NCBI GenBank assembly: GCA_948099385.1 | Contig: CANUEZ040000047.1 | Coordinates: 26,988,501-27,052,500, forward strand | Direction: 5' to 3' | Length of the DNA stretch: 64,000 bases | From: Fasciola hepatica | Taxonomy: Eukaryota > Platyhelminthes > Trematoda > Plagiorchiida > Fasciolidae | Part shown: positions 1 through 12,043 of the stretch, one piece after another | Position numbering within the stretch: the stretch's first letter is position 1 | How the letters are laid out: every line of letters starts with the position of its first letter | Notes under the pieces: model-generated | What the model saw: only the letters and a program-made list of their open reading frames with translations | Database searches by the model: none | Told to the model about the DNA's origin: nothing | Program-made: the position numbers and the translations under genes

Positions 1-59
1 AACGTATTAACAACCGTGACATTGTCAAGATTACACCAGATAATGAAACTTATACTAAT

Positions 60-810
60 CTGTTTGCATTGCATTGACATTATATTTCCAATTCTTGTGT
101 TACATTGCTGAGAAAAGTACGAATTTGTAGCTCGTTACGCCAAAAAATATGCTTCCATCCGAATTTTGACAGTGCCCGTATTCATTTGGTCTGTAATGAA
201 TACTGAACTCCTTCAAAATCACACATCATGGGCAAAATATTTACAATGACAGAGCTATTCACGCGTACACAATGGTAAACACTTTCCCCCCCACGAGGAG
301 CCGATGCAACTTACTTCAGTTACTGGGTTCGAAAAGGCACTGGGAAGATTTGTGCATAGAACAGCTGACACGTCACTTGTAGAATATACCATTATCCACA
401 GCACTTTATTGAGTGAAATACTGAAAATGCATGAAAAATCCATAGAAATAAACGAAGCCAATGTGGCCGAATAATTCAACTCACTCATTTAAGGAGAAGT
501 GTGTACCATCGTTGTTTACTCAAGAAGAATGGTTCACTTAATACGACCAATATACATTTGGGTGCGCAAAATTGCTAGGTCAAAGAGGCTATCAGCAGTT
601 TTACTTTCTTTATATCATTTCAGGAATTTCGCGCCAGTGTGTTGATTCCGGTGGTCGGCGAATCGTATTCTGATCTGTAGAAATGAGCAGATTGCTCACG
701 AAATAACTTGAAGTCTGAAACATTATAGAACTACACACTCGATATTCATTGAAGTGACGTAATACATGATGGAAGATATAAAATGATTTTGAATGAGCTG
801 AAGGGATGGA
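60..810. repeat. Diverged dispersed repeat R1 (copy 1)
   Basis: Aligned by eye, this stretch is a diverged copy of 24400-24880 and of its mirror at 43091-43571. Matching blocks are roughly 100-225 with 24440-24560, 485-600 with 24560-24660, and 700-810 with 24760-24870. About 260 bp (near 222-483) is present here and absent from the other copy. No reading frame in it resembles a known protein. It is probably an old retroelement fragment; the family is not recognised. Confidence 0.5.
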
Positions 811-1618
811 AGCAAAATAACATTCGATATGAATCACGACAAGAAGCCCTAATAAGCTGTTCCAAGCATGTAATGGGATGTGTCATAGATAAATCGACGA
901 AGTGGAAATGGATTTTTCCTATGTTCATTCTTAGATAATATGTTTATCCATGATGAATATGACAACAGACAGCTGTGTCGAATCTTTTGAATCGCTATCA
1001 AGTGAGTAAAAACGTTTATCGACACAATCATGGAATGCGTCAAAATCCTCACTTGAGCTGGCTTCAGTATGCAGTGTCAGGTACGTTCTTGACTCGCTTA
1101 CTACTACATGCTGCTCGTAAACGAATCGTAAGTTACTAGGAGCTGAAAGTTGATAAACGATCATGTTATGAGTATGCGAGTTCTCGAACGTATTCTGTGC
1201 CGATACTGGAAGCTAGCGCAGCCCTCGGTGAGTGAACCTTCGTGACGAAAGAGGGATGACACCACTTGCGCTAACTTTGTCGATCTATCTGACAAGTTTT
1301 CGAACACCGTGAAGCTCATGATATCGCCTCACTGTCGTACTTGAACCAATCTTGTATTGGATAACCAATTTCCGAATTCACAATGTAAACAGATGGTGCA
1401 TTGCCGCACAAGATCCGCTGATTATCGAAATGTGGTCTTTGCAACAGATACCCGATTACATTTTGTAAACGCTTACGGAGTAGTGAGATCTTTTCCTCTA
1501 CCAGGTATTTGCGACGTTGGGCGCGATGTCAGATTGAAGATTATGGAAAAAACCAAAAGATACTTCAGACAACGTGCATCGAAAGATCAATAATACCTGC
1601 CGAACTGAGCCTCGTTAG
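811..1618. other. Left flank, no recognisable gene
   Basis: I see no convincing gene here. A 78-codon open frame on the plus strand at 1357-1593 matches no family I recognise and is within chance length for this composition. The stretch ends at the sharp outer boundary of palindrome A. Confidence 0.4.
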
Positions 1619-3690
1619 CCATAAAACCAGAGATATTGCACAGATTATACAAATGTATGAGCAAAGAGCACCCACTGATTAACTGGCAGAGCAATTCTGT
1701 ACACAACTACCCGTGAATGCAACGACATCCTTCAGATATTGAACCTGATTCGCCACAGAAACAACGCACGGAGAAAACGGAGGATTGATGGACTTGGGAA
1801 CCTTCAAGATTTCGGAAAGCTACCGCTGCCAGAAATCAGGCCAAAACTGGAATCATCTTCTTGTTTGTAAACTTCCCACCTTGTGGTAATGCTCTTCCAA
1901 TGGAAACTGTCAGTTATCAATAATTTTACTGGTATCCAATTATTATCGTTATTCTTATGAAATAAGGGTTTCCCGTTAGTGATAAGATCCAATAAATGTT
2001 TCTCTCAAAGTGGTGGCAGATCCAGAGATGCAGCTGTCTGTACTATCGTTGATAAACACTTCAACGCTTGTGACCAGATTATGTCAAAAATTCCTGCAGA
2101 AACTCATAGTCTGCCACCTAATTACCATTCAGAAACTGTCTGAATCCTGCAAACACTCGAATTTTGTTTACCTCAATTCAGCTTTGTCTCACTTCACTCG
2201 TCTGCTTGATAATCTGACGATAATCACTACAGACGTACGGAACTGTGAGCATGGGCGCCGAATATCCCATTTCTAACATATTTTCAGAATGCGTTTATCC
2301 ATATCCAGAAATATCTTCTATTCGCTGAACACATAACACCCTTCTGAGTATATGTAGCTATTGTTGACAGGCCTTGACGTGGACTGAATATCTCATTTTC
2401 TGCCCCATTCTATATTCAACCAGTAACATCTAACCATTTGTTTAATGGAAACCGTTTGCATTATTCTTCCAACTGGATTATGAGTGTCAGACTCACATCT
2501 AACACTAAAGTGTAGATGAATAAACTGAAGGATTTGACTCTTGCAGACCAAAACCGATTAAGAAAATAAATCTCGTTGGACACACAGTTTGCCGAGAGTG
2601 TCATTGTATGTCGCTGCCCATAAAAATTTGTCATCACACATTCAGGTCAACTAGAGGTCTCACTGTCCAAACTTGCTCTTTTTCTTGTTCGTGATTGTAT
2701 TTCTAACTTTATCTTTATTGCTCAAATCATTTGAAAAGCATGATTTCTGATCTGAAACAAGCTCGGTGACCATCTACTTTGAACAACCCACAATTAAATG
2801 ATGATGACAAATTTCTTCAAGTTAGAGCTCAACAGCTAAACAAAGGTGTTGAATGCAAAATTTCTCATAGAACCAATTCAGGCAAATTTACTTCAAGACT
2901 GACATCATATTATGTTTACTGGAAATGCATCAAGACGAAAGGGATCATTTCATAATACATAAATTTGTCATGTCATGAAGCCAAAGTATTGAAATAACTT
3001 GTATTGGCTCCACGTGCACTATACTCCATGAATGCTATTGATTGGTAAAATGGGTGGTCGACAGAGGTCACAATCCTGATGGTTGTATAACAAGTGAGGA
3101 TCATCTTATTGTGTACAATCTGTGACTGACATCCAGATTCAATCAAACGATTACCACAATGTGCCTGAGTTAAATGACCGATCTCACCTTGTTTCCACTG
3201 TGTTATGAGCCAATTGTAATTTGTTTTATTAACAATTAATTTGAATTAAAATGATTTCTTTCTAAATTGCTGAAATCGATTATCAAGCACAATCATAAAT
3301 ACCTTTTACACGATCGTCCTCACTCTGTACAGGTCATATGGAAGAATATACTTCGTTTGCTTTCCATCATATTTTGACTAAGCACAGTGAAATTTGCAAA
3401 CCGTTTCAGGTGGACATCACGTGATATATACACTTCGGTTATCGTTGGTAACCATTTTCAAGACAGCTTTACGATCAGCTTCTCTGAGAATGGTTCCCAC
3501 GACAACCGAAAGTTCGGATTATAATTTTGCACCCGACAACGTTGTGTTAGTGACATCATATCTTCTTCGTTAACACACCACATGGTGCATCGTTTTTTCG
3601 ATACACTCTAAGCATCGTTCGGGCCTGGCTTACTGAATTGTACGATTGAATTTATTTATACATCATCAGACGACAATTAAATGGACTATA
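1619..3690. other. Block X of palindrome A, no gene seen
   Basis: About 2 kb mirrored at 18468-20539. Frames of 62 and 88 codons (1804-1992 minus, 2010-2276 plus) are preserved in both arms only because the arms are nearly identical. The 62-codon frame already differs at three residues between arms. The part at 3308-3690 belongs to a dispersed repeat also found at 46430-47370. Nothing else is recognised. Confidence 0.6.
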
Positions 3691-4965
3691 TCTTAAAGTT
3701 GCGTGTGTTCCACAACTCTTATAGTAAACAACGAACGGACAAATCGTTTTGCATCTTTTTATGTACAAAATTCTCGTGAAAAGTAGCGTGAAGCGTCATC
3801 GGTAAGTAATTTCACCCATTCAAGAGACTTCGTTTTTTCACTTCAAGAACATTGCCTATTTCAACATTGTAACGTCCCTCAACAGTCAGGCACCTCCAAT
3901 TGTAGTACATCAACAAATGGGAACTTAATTTATTCCGACTGAAATCAATAATATTGGTTGGTTTCATGCATCAGCATCCGATAGAATGATATTTCTGGGA
4001 AATTCCCACGTCAAATGACTCCCCTCTTACCCTTCCACAGCTCACCACATATCAGACGCTCATATAAGTATCACGCCCACTCCGAAAATGACAGGCATCG
4101 TGATTTGAATCCCATGATGCCATTAGCATGTGTCCTCCCACCTGCTGGGCTCGCAATGCAGCCTTCGTATCTCGTGATTTTGGCCCCGTTGAAAATTGGC
4201 GCTGTCTTATTTCTAACATGAAGTGACAGTGATCGGAGATATTCTTGCATTGGATTAGGAACAGGGATTATCGGCACTGTATTGGGCGTAACACACGTAA
4301 AGTTGTTATATTCATTCGATTTATTAGGTCCTCTACCTCTCGAGTGCACAAATGAAGCCTCATATATTTACATAAATGATCAGGATGACGAACATTGACA
4401 GCAATATCTCGATTTATTTTGATGCACGATACGAAATTGCTGAGTCCGTAGATTGTTGTTAACTATTAGTCCAACTCACTTTGGCTTACCAAAAATGAAT
4501 ATTGCCATGACCGACAGGTTGTGTAAGGAATTATTACCAGAGTAACCTAGTGGATGTAAAACAGGACAGCATGCGTAAATTAGCCATAGTGCGGCAGTGT
4601 TAGCCATTCGAGAATGAAAAATCTGAAAGGCGAATCAAATTTGAAATCGTCTGAATTTGCTCGTCGAGATTCACTAGCGAATAGAATTTATAAAAGACAT
4701 GAATGGATCTGAACTTGAAAATTTGATAATGAAAGCCACGTGCGCGCACAAGTCAGAAACAACAAACGATTCGGATTGTCCGAGGAATAAGTATCAACCA
4801 TGAGTTGCCTTTGATATGGCCACAACCAGCAGCAATATTATCCTCGACTAGGACGCCGGAGGAAAGCAGTATGACGTTTGGGAAAAACACAGTCTTTGGA
4901 TTTCACTAAGGCCCTCCTTCCAGCTCATTAGTGCAAATGTGATTTTCAGGCTCTGATGCGACACT

Positions 4966-5426
4966 GTTTATGTCACTGGTTCCAAAACCATTGTCAACAA
5001 ACGAGCTCCATCATATGATGATGAGCTGCACATGTAAAGGATAAGTCCTACTGGGAATCCTTTCTTTTACAATCTCAGCAATCCATACAATCTTTCAATG
5101 TTCGTTCTCCTAGGGCGTATCCATTGGAATATATCTGAGTCTATTGCATCTCTTACTCTCAGAGCTGCCAGAAAATTAAACAGAAATTTCTTCATCGGTT
5201 GTGTTGCGTCTTTCTCCATGGTAATTCTCACGAGCTTAGATGTGTCTCTCATAGTGTTATCCATTTTACCAACGAAGCGAGAATTACATCCTATTTTTTG
5301 ACGGCTTGCCTGTGTGACATTGATAACAGGTATTCAGTTAAGTGGATGTCAGTTTCTGTAGCTACACATATGACGACGGAAAGTGTTTTGTGCGACAGGC
5401 CTACACTCTCGAAATTATCAGATTAA
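4966..5426 (-). pseudogene. Penelope-like RT fragment, N-terminal part (U copy 1)
   Basis: The minus strand reads through a 65-codon frame (5264-5067) ending in a motif like the Penelope RT signature prLYGLpKiHK (here IERLYGLLRL). After an in-frame stop it continues as KKGFPVGLILYMCSSS and VLEPVT, matching the conserved PLRPIlSmcsS and LEPV segments that follow in this family. The similarity weakens upstream of 5264 but is still visible to about 5426 against 26470-26500. The key Pro and Lys-Ile-His are lost and stops are present, so it is dead. This is a member of the telomerase-related Penelope RT lineage; identification rests on motif order. Confidence 0.7.
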
Positions 5427-5459
5427 GATAAAACAAAACGAAAAGAGAAATTCTTGTCT

Positions 5460-5850
5460 AGACTTCCAAGAGATTTATAAAGAATGATATGTCAGACTCA
5501 GACATATGAACGAATACGCCCTAATTAAAAAATAATTGGACGATTTTGATAATTGCCGTGGTTACATAACCGCGGATTCCTCTTGAGATCTGTTTATGCG
5601 ACGAACAGCGTCAAAGACATATGCGAATTCACCAACTGCGTGGAAGCCCTAAGTGGAAAAAAGACGGACGCCTTCGATTGACTTCAGTTCACATTCCACA
5701 ACGTTTCTATGACTTTATTCAAGACAATACATGTGAAACACTCTCTCTTTTGGTAAATCTAGAACAAACACTGTATTTCTGATCAGGTGTACCAGTCAGA
5801 TTTATCACGAATGAGGAGGTGGGCGTAGCAATGAATTCTTAACTCGGAAC
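5460..5850 (+). pseudogene. Penelope-like RT fragment facing the other way (U copy 1)
   Basis: Plus-strand remnant that starts within about 35 bases of the start of the minus-strand fragment. It aligns with 26520-26850: a segment before the IRP motif near 5500-5525, then YATNSVKDICEFTNCVEAL near 5596-5652, matching NARYSLKDTLQFIELI upstream of the first catalytic Asp in the W element. Many stops and small indels are present. Mirrors lie at 9884-10274 (minus) and 16308-16698 (minus). Confidence 0.55.
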
Positions 5851-5865
5851 ACTATTCAGTAAACA

Positions 5866-6128
5866 AGAATATGTGTGACTTATCTATCTGAATTCTGTAT
5901 CACTAGTTCGTTACTTATTCAGTGCACTCCGTCACTCCTGCCGGTCATCGATGTAGGTCAAAAATGTTTATTGAATGAGAAAAAACATTTCTCAGTTATT
6001 GTATATTTCAAAAGAATCGGTGGTAAATTGGAAGTTTCTATTGATCCTGTTGGTGGAATTCACCCAACAGATTGCTTCTGATCCCGTTACTATTCTGGTA
6101 GATCCAATCGAATGAACTGCTGCGAGAT
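5866..6128. repeat. Dispersed repeat R3, copy in block W
   Basis: About 260 bp at the Z-proximal end of W. Diverged copies lie in opposite orientation at 28070-28325 and 52220-52450, and the mirror is at 16030-16292. All copies share a string resembling DPVTILVDP on the strand read here. At 52 kb it directly follows Penelope RT sequence, so it may be a Penelope-associated non-coding or terminal segment. Its function is unknown. Confidence 0.55.
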
Positions 6129-7155
6129 TTTTATCTCGGTGATTTCCACTCCCTACAAAGAAATCAAAAAAATAGTCTTCACGTAAAAACCCTTACAAAG
6201 CTTCGATAAATAGTCATCTTTGTTCACTTAATCACGAGCAAGTAAGTGAACTGCAAAAACTTCTCGTGGCGATAACTTTGAAGGAAGTTGTCCAGACATG
6301 GACCGGGTAACAGGTGCAATTGTTTAAGCAATGTGGGAGTGAAGTTAGAACTGGTTTTTGAGCAAATGCAATGAATGCGAACATGTGCTTATCACCTAAG
6401 TCTAGTATGAGATCTCTTCGGACTGTAACTAAAACAAGATGAATCATGCGCATACCTCTATTAAAAATGATGTACTTCATACCATTCCGATTGGGAAACG
6501 TTACGAGAGAACAATAGAAAACTATGGGGAATATGCACTTCTGTAGGAAAGAAAAAATACCAAACTACAGCTTCTTGGATTTTCCGAGTTTACTAATTCA
6601 AAAGTATGCTCGACGCAGCTATCAAACGGTAATTCGAGTAACAAAAGACTAATGCGATTTCTCTAGTACATTCCCACGGAAATATTTCATGGGGTTTACA
6701 CGTGCTATATAGGTAGATTTACTGAAAGTATTATCGTTGATACTAATACCAATAATAATAATATTAGTAGTGTATTGGTTTCCGCTTCGTACCTGGACCT
6801 TTTCTGATGTAAGAATGATAATGACAGAACCTAACAGACAGGAATGACGAAGAAATCAGTTGAACGGTTGCTTCATTAAATTTTTTAGTTGACAGAGAAT
6901 CACCTCTCACTTGAGTACTACTGTGAAGGTAGGGTATCGGTTGCAGATGTATTGAATTTGGTGGACTTTGGGAGCTTTAAATCGTCCATCCAGTAGAACT
7001 TATCATTCTGTGAATTTAAAATCATTGGGTCACTTTATTTAGTTGATAACAACAGGGAGAAGACATATATTGCCAACTGCAGGCACGTTATTCACTCATG
7101 TCGATCGCGTACGCGAAACATAGTATAGATGTACGTATACTTATAAACATATAAA

Positions 7156-7160
<5 letters not shown>
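6129..7160. other. Distal part of block W, no gene seen
   Basis: About 1 kb between R3 and the AT microsatellite, mirrored at 14998-16029. It holds a short ATT-type microsatellite near 6746-6770. An 82-codon frame at 6232-6480 (minus; mirror 15678-15926 plus) matches no family I recognise. Confidence 0.5.

Positions 7161-7190
<30 letters not shown>
7161..7190. repeat. (AT)15 microsatellite
   Basis: Thirty bases of alternating AT directly beyond the 3' tail of the Penelope-like element. The mirror tract at 14970-14997 is 14 units long. This 2 bp change is what shifts the palindrome register from 22158 to 22160. Confidence 0.95.
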
Positions 7191-7193
<3 letters not shown>

Positions 7194-7450
7194 GTGAATA
7201 ATCTCATTTCATTATATGTAGAAAACATGAATAGCGAACAAGCTCGTTTTTGGCAACATCATCCTCGTGGCTAATACAGTTACATTTATAGGTTTGAAAT
7301 GCATAAATTATGAACAACGTCTGTGTGCTAAAGTGTGATTTGATGGTCATCAAAGTTGATGTTGCATGGTTAGTAAAGATAGGAGGGGAAGTTTTGTTGT
7401 TTCGTGGTTGGGAAAGGGGCCCGTGAAAAAATGAACAAGGGTTTCGGGGA
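7191..7450 (-). mobile_element. 3' tail of Penelope-like element (W)
   Basis: Minus-strand sequence between the end of the endonuclease frame and the AT tract. It contains a GATGATGTTGCCAAAAACGA segment near 7240-7265. The same kind of segment followed by an AT tract recurs at 58590-58790, so this looks like the conserved 3' end of the family. Mirror at 14710-14969. Confidence 0.6.
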
Positions 7451-8173
7451 TTATCCACTTCTGGCTTCAAATAAAGGGTCAAAGTATGGGTCACACTGAG
7501 CTCCAGGATCGGTCTCGGATCGCGACCGGGGTAGTTTGAGTGCCTTGACGAAACGTTTCTGAGAACAAAGCGAAGGATTCATTAATCTGATCGCCACAGC
7601 CTCTGCCGTTGCTAGATGTAGTTTTCGAGCAACCTTCGACGCGTTCGTAGGGACTCTGTAGACTATTTTGAACGCGTCGTCGTTTACGGGATGTCCAGTG
7701 TCCGCAAGGTGTGCCACGATCGCGTTGGTGATGGATTTTCTGTCTCCCGTCGACAGCCAAGTTGGTTTGTGTTCTTTGATCCTTTGTGATAGTTGCCGTG
7801 TCGTTCTACCTATATAGATTGCCAAACATGAGCGAACAAACGAATAGGTTAGCATGGATGAGGTGAGGACAGGTAACTTGTCTTTTAGGTACGTCAAGAT
7901 CACTGGTCGACTAATGAATTGGGCCCGCAGTGTAGCAGCGGGAAAGGTGCGAGTGATTGCCTTTTCGAAGCGTTTTATTAGTAACTCGCTTTTGTGATCT
8001 CCTTTGAAAGGGAGATGAATGTATAAATCTTTCTTCTTCACGGTCACTAACACTTGTCTCGTTGCCCTTTCTGCCATGTTCTTTTGAATGAAACGCTCGG
8101 GGTATCCGTTATCCAATAGCGTTTGCTTCAAAATGTCTAATTCATCACTCACCGTCTCACTCGAGCAAATCAT
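7451..8173 (-). CDS. Penelope-like element: RT thumb plus GIY-YIG endonuclease frame (W)
   Basis: A 240-codon open frame forming the C-terminal half of a Penelope-like polyprotein. Residues about 1-110 correspond to the region after the RT catalytic core (DELDILKQTLLDNGYPERF near 10-28). Residues about 107-206 form the GIY-YIG nuclease: YIGRTTRQL at 120-128, Arg131, the EH pair at 134-135, AIVAHLADTGH at 151-161, and the likely metal-binding Glu191 in AEAVAIRLMNPSLCSQK. In this family the domain nicks target DNA for insertion. The upstream RT frame is separated by a stop codon, so the first Met is not a natural start and the frame is a surviving part of a dead element. Only one Cys (116) precedes the YIG motif. 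Confidence 0.85.
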   Translation of the reverse strand: MICSSETVSDELDILKQTLLDNGYPERFIQKNMAERATRQVLVTVKKKDLYIHLPFKGDHKSELLIKRFEKAITRTFPAATLRAQFISRPVILTYLKDKLPVLTSSMLTYSFVRSCLAIYIGRTTRQLSQRIKEHKPTWLSTGDRKSITNAIVAHLADTGHPVNDDAFKIVYRVPTNASKVARKLHLATAEAVAIRLMNPSLCSQKRFVKALKLPRSRSETDPGAQCDPYFDPLFEARSG

Positions 8174-8257
8174 TCACACACGGGCTGCGAGTGAGCGAAT
8201 AAGGTTACGTTTACGTCCGATAGGTACAAAGCTGGCAAAAGTAGTGTACTGGCCTGT

Positions 8258-9183
8258 TCACGTTGGTTTGCAATATACACGACGGAGCAGTTTGCCATCG
8301 CCACCTCTTAAAAGAAGCACATCTAGAAAGTGGAAATTGTTCCTATCCTCTACTTCCGACGTAAAGTCAACCGCATTATGAGCCTTGTTGAACTCCTCCA
8401 CCAATGACTCCACTCGTGTATGACCGTCAGTTTGGACAACAATATCATCAACGTATCGACAGTAGGTGGGCAGACATTCTATCGTATCGCTAAGTTTCCC
8501 GTTTGTCAGCTTAGCCATGAATATATCAGCAAGGGGCCTAGAGGCGACCCCATAGCTACTCCATCGGTCTGACGGTATATTTCTCCGTTGAAGGTAAACT
8601 GGACATTGAAAGTACATTGTAACAGAAGTTCATTCAGATTGATTACTGGAATACCAATATTGAAATCGTTTTCTACGATGAAATCGCACGAATAATTGAT
8701 CGTTTCTAGAAGCGGCACGTTGGTAAACAAAGATGTCACATCCATAGAGGCCATCGTTAGATCTTCAGCATGTCGCTCGCTGATCAGTTCTATGAATTGA
8801 AGGGTATCTTTTAGGCTGTAGCGAGCATTTGGATTCCTGTCTTGAATAATATGATTGTATTCCTATTGGAAAACTGGGAGAGGGTCATTCGAGTAACGAA
8901 TGAGTTGAGAATTCAGATCGTCAAATCTCATGTCGTCAGAGAAGAGATCTTTCTTCTGACCGCACAGTAAGTCAATTCGGTACCAACTATGCACGATGTC
9001 ACGGGAGTGCAGAAACTGGTGAGAGAAGAAATACTGCAGACAATTGATTCCATTTTTGATCGAGCATAATAATCTCCTGACCACAGGTGTGTTGCGCGCT
9101 TTGCAGCCTAATTCTTTATTACGTAACAATTGTTGTCTATGGGATGAGACCCTTGTTTCGAAATAGTACCGAATCGTTTTCAT
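8258..9183 (-). pseudogene. Penelope-like element: reverse transcriptase part (W)
   Basis: Reading from 9183 down, a 106-codon N-terminal frame ends at a stop at 8863. Next comes LKDTLQFIELI and then an 82-codon frame with the first catalytic Asp in MASMDVTSLFTNVP and the YRQTDGVAMGSPLGPL motif. A one-base frameshift follows that motif near 8545. The next frame has ADIFMAKL, the catalytic YVDD and the FHFLDVLLL motif, ending at a stop in KPT*TGQ where the family has Trp. Order and spacing fit a Penelope RT, but the segment with the LYGLPK signature is missing, so an internal deletion is likely. All lesions recur in the mirror copy. Confidence 0.85.
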
Positions 9184-9883
9184 TAGTCAGCCCATTTTAG
9201 AAATGTGGTCTCTTAATTTGGCTCGAAAAATTATACCGTGTGTGTTTACACGTGACCGTTTTTCAAATACATTTCCGACCGATGATGTCAGACACTATGG
9301 TCCCCAGTACTAATGGATGCAATAAATCTGTGTGAAAGTAGTTGTGGATGGTTTGTCAGCATACAGTTCAACTGAAAGTTACTACATTTGAGCTGAGACA
9401 GATAATATTGAGATTAGGAGATGGGTTGGTACTTAGGCGCATGGATCTATTTCTCTTCAAATATATGGAGATCTTTACCCGTTAGATGAGTGAGGAAATG
9501 TATGACTGGATTTAAGAAATAGTTTACTGAATTTTGTGAGATTTGTGGTACATTGTGAACATTCGTGTTGTCGATATGGTAAAAAGGGAAAATTTACATT
9601 CACAGTCACGAATTCTCCCACGTTTGCTTTGAGCTAGCTTTCCTGGAAGCATACAACACACAGACCAGGGCAATATGCACCCTGCAAAAAATCCGCTGCC
9701 AGCTTTGGAAAATCAGTTCAAATACTTTTTCACTGGAATTGTTTCATGAATTGATTCGTAATGCATATCCATCCAAAGGTCTGAGTCTTATTGTATCTTT
9801 CTTTTACAACCACCAAAAAGATCTCGACTGTTGATTCAGGTGGGCTATTTTCCAATTATATCGTAAGTAAGTGGACAGACAGC
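9184..9883. other. 5' side of the W Penelope element, no gene seen
   Basis: About 700 bp upstream of the first recognisable Penelope frame, mirrored at 12277-12976. Near 9840-9860 (mirror 12305-12325) it aligns with 27010-27050 in palindrome B, just beyond the homologous Penelope RT remnant there. I see no frames or RNA features. Confidence 0.5.
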
Positions 9884-12043
9884 GTTCCGAGTTAAGAATT
9901 CATTGCTACGCCCACCTCCTCATTCGTGATAAATCTGACTGGTACACCTGATCAGAAATACAGTGTTTGTTCTAGATTTACCAAAAGAGAGAGTGTTTCA
10001 CATGTATTGTCTTGAATAAAGTCATAGAAACGTTGTGGAATGTGAACTGAAGTCAATCGAAGGCGTCCGTCTTTTTTCCACTTAGGGCTTCCACGCAGTT
10101 GGTGAATTCGCATATGTCTTTGACGCTGTTCGTCGCATAAACAGATCTCAAGAGGAATCCGCGGTTATGTAACCACGGCAATTATCAAAATCGTCCAATT
10201 ATTTTTTAATTAGGGCGTATTCGTTCATATGTCTGAGTCTGACATATCATTCTTTATAAATCTCTTGGAAGTCTAGACAAGAATTTCTCTTTTCGTTTTG
10301 TTTTATCTTAATCTGATAATTTCGAGAGTGTAGGCCTGTCGCACAAAACACTTTCCGTCGTCATATGTGTAGCTACAGAAACTGACATCCACTTAACTGA
10401 ATACCTGTTATCAATGTCACACAGGCAAGCCGTCAAAAAATAGGATGTAATTCTCGCTTCGTTGGTAAAATGGATAACACTATGAGAGACACATCTAAGC
10501 TCGTGAGAATTACCATGGAGAAAGACGCAACACAACCGATGAAGAAATTTCTGTTTAATTTTCTGGCAGCTCTGAGAGTAAGAGATGCAATAGACTCAGA
10601 TATATTCCAATGGATACGCCCTAGGAGAACGAACATTGAAAGATTGTATGGATTGCTGAGATTGTAAAAGAAAGGATTCCCAGTAGGACTTATCCTTTAC
10701 ATGTGCAGCTCATCATCATATGATGGAGCTCGTTTGTTGACAATGGTTTTGGAACCAGTGACATAAACAGTGTCGCATCAGAGCCTGAAAATCACATTTG
10801 CACTAATGAGCTGGAAGGAGGGCCTTAGTGAAATCCAAAGACTGTGTTTTTCCCAAACGTCATACTGCTTTCCTCCGGCGTCCTAGTCGAGGATAATATT
10901 GCTGCTGGTTGTGGCCATATCAAAGGCAACTCATGGTTGATACTTATTCCTCGGACAATCCGAATCGTTTGTTGTTTCTGACTTGTGCGCGCACGTGGCT
11001 TTCATTATCAAATTTTCAAGTTCAGATCCATTCATGTCTTTTATAAATTCTATTCGCTAGTGAATCTCGACGAGCAAATTCAGACGATTTCAAATTTGAT
11101 TCGCCTTTCAGATTTTTCATTCTCGAATGGCTAACACTGCCGCACTATGGCTAATTTACGCATGCTGTCCTGTTTTACATCCACTAGGTTACTCTGGTAA
11201 TAATTCCTTACACAACCTGTCGGTCATGGCAATATTCATTTTTGGTAAGCCAAAGTGAGTTGGACTAATAGTTAACAACAATCTACGGACTCAGCAATTT
11301 CGTATCGTGCATCAAAATAAATCGAGATATTGCTGTCAATGTTCGTCATCCTGATCATTTATGTAAATATATGAGGCTTCATTTGTGCACTCGAGAGGTA
11401 GAGGACCTAATAAATCGAATGAATATAACAACTTTACGTGTGTTACGCCCAATACAGTGCCGATAATCCCTGTTCCTAATCCAATGCAAGAATATCTCCG
11501 ATCACTGTCACTTCATGTTAGAAATAAGACAGCGCCAATTTTCAACGGGGCCAAAATCACGAGATACGAAGGCTGCATTGCGAGCCCAGCAGGTGGGAGG
11601 ACACATGCTAATGGCATCATGGGATTCAAATCACGATGCCTGTCATTTTCGGAGTGGGCGTGATACTTATATGAGCGTCTGATATGTGGTGAGCTGTGGA
11701 AGGGTAAGAGGGAAGTCATTTGACGTGGGAATTTCCCAGAAATATCATTCTATCGGATGCTGATGCATGAAACCAACCAATATTATTGATTTCAGTCGGA
11801 ATAAATTAAGTTCCCATTTGTTGATGTACTACAATTGGAGGTGCCTGACTGTTGAGGGACGTTACAATGTTGAAATAGGCAATGTTCTTGAAGTGAAAAA
11901 ACGAAGTCTCTTGAATGGGTGAAATTACTTACCGATGACGCTTCACGCTACTTTTCACGAGAATTTTGTACATAAAAAGATGCAAAACGGTTTGTCCGTT
12001 CGTTGTTTACTATAAGAGTTGTGGAACACACGCAACTTTAAGA
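9884..12043 (-). repeat. Unit U, copy 2 (central, inverted)
   Basis: Inverted copy of 3691-5850 and direct copy of 16308-18467 (offset 6424). Its middle (10121-12039) is the spacer of palindrome A, and its first 237 bp double as the end of the left arm. At its far end the four bases AAGA (12040-12043) belong both to this copy and to the next Z block. That is a 4 bp microhomology at the junction. Confidence 0.93.
10308..10768 (+). pseudogene. Penelope-like RT fragment, N-terminal part (U copy 2)
   Basis: Central copy of the same dead fragment, here on the plus strand, with the 65-codon frame at 10470-10667 followed by a stop and then the PLRPI-like and LEPV-like segments. It reads toward the W' Penelope element about 2.2 kb downstream but is not continuous with it. 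Between them lie the rest of Y' and block Z. Confidence 0.7.

Larger units (their letters stand above)
3691..5850 (+). repeat. Unit U (YZ), copy 1
   Basis: This 2160 bp unit occurs three times: here, inverted at 9884-12043 (x pairs with 15734-x) and inverted at 16308-18467 (x pairs with 22158-x). It contains a head-to-head pair of Penelope-like reverse transcriptase fragments and part of a dispersed repeat. The two outer copies agree at sites where the central copy differs, for example a Pro versus Ser codon near 4018/11716 and a single base near 3747/11987. Confidence 0.93.
1619..10120 (+). repeat. Palindrome A, left arm (8.5 kb)
   Basis: Each base x here pairs with position 22158-x in the right arm (22160-x for positions below the AT microsatellite at 7161-7190, that is, farther in). 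The match begins abruptly at 1619/20539 and ends at 10120/12040. Differences seen are isolated single bases plus one AT-repeat length change, so the arms are close to identical. Contents in order are X (1619-3690), Y (3691-5613), Z (5614-5850), W (5851-9883) and Z' (9884-10120). Confidence 0.95.

Noticed and set aside
1357..1593. 78-codon frame as a gene
   Set aside because: No motif and length within chance expectation; no copy elsewhere in the window.
4071..4349. 92-codon frame repeated at 11385 and 17809 as a conserved gene
   Set aside because: It is conserved only because unit U is repeated almost identically; no independent diverged homologue or domain is seen.
6232..6480. 82-codon frame, mirrored at 15678-15926, as a gene
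   Set aside because: Only the palindrome mirror supports it, with no domain or codon evidence.
5851..9883. W as a DNA transposon with terminal inverted repeats
   Set aside because: The flanking inverted repeats are parts of a larger unit that includes RT remnants, the ends of W itself do not match each other, and no transposase is present.
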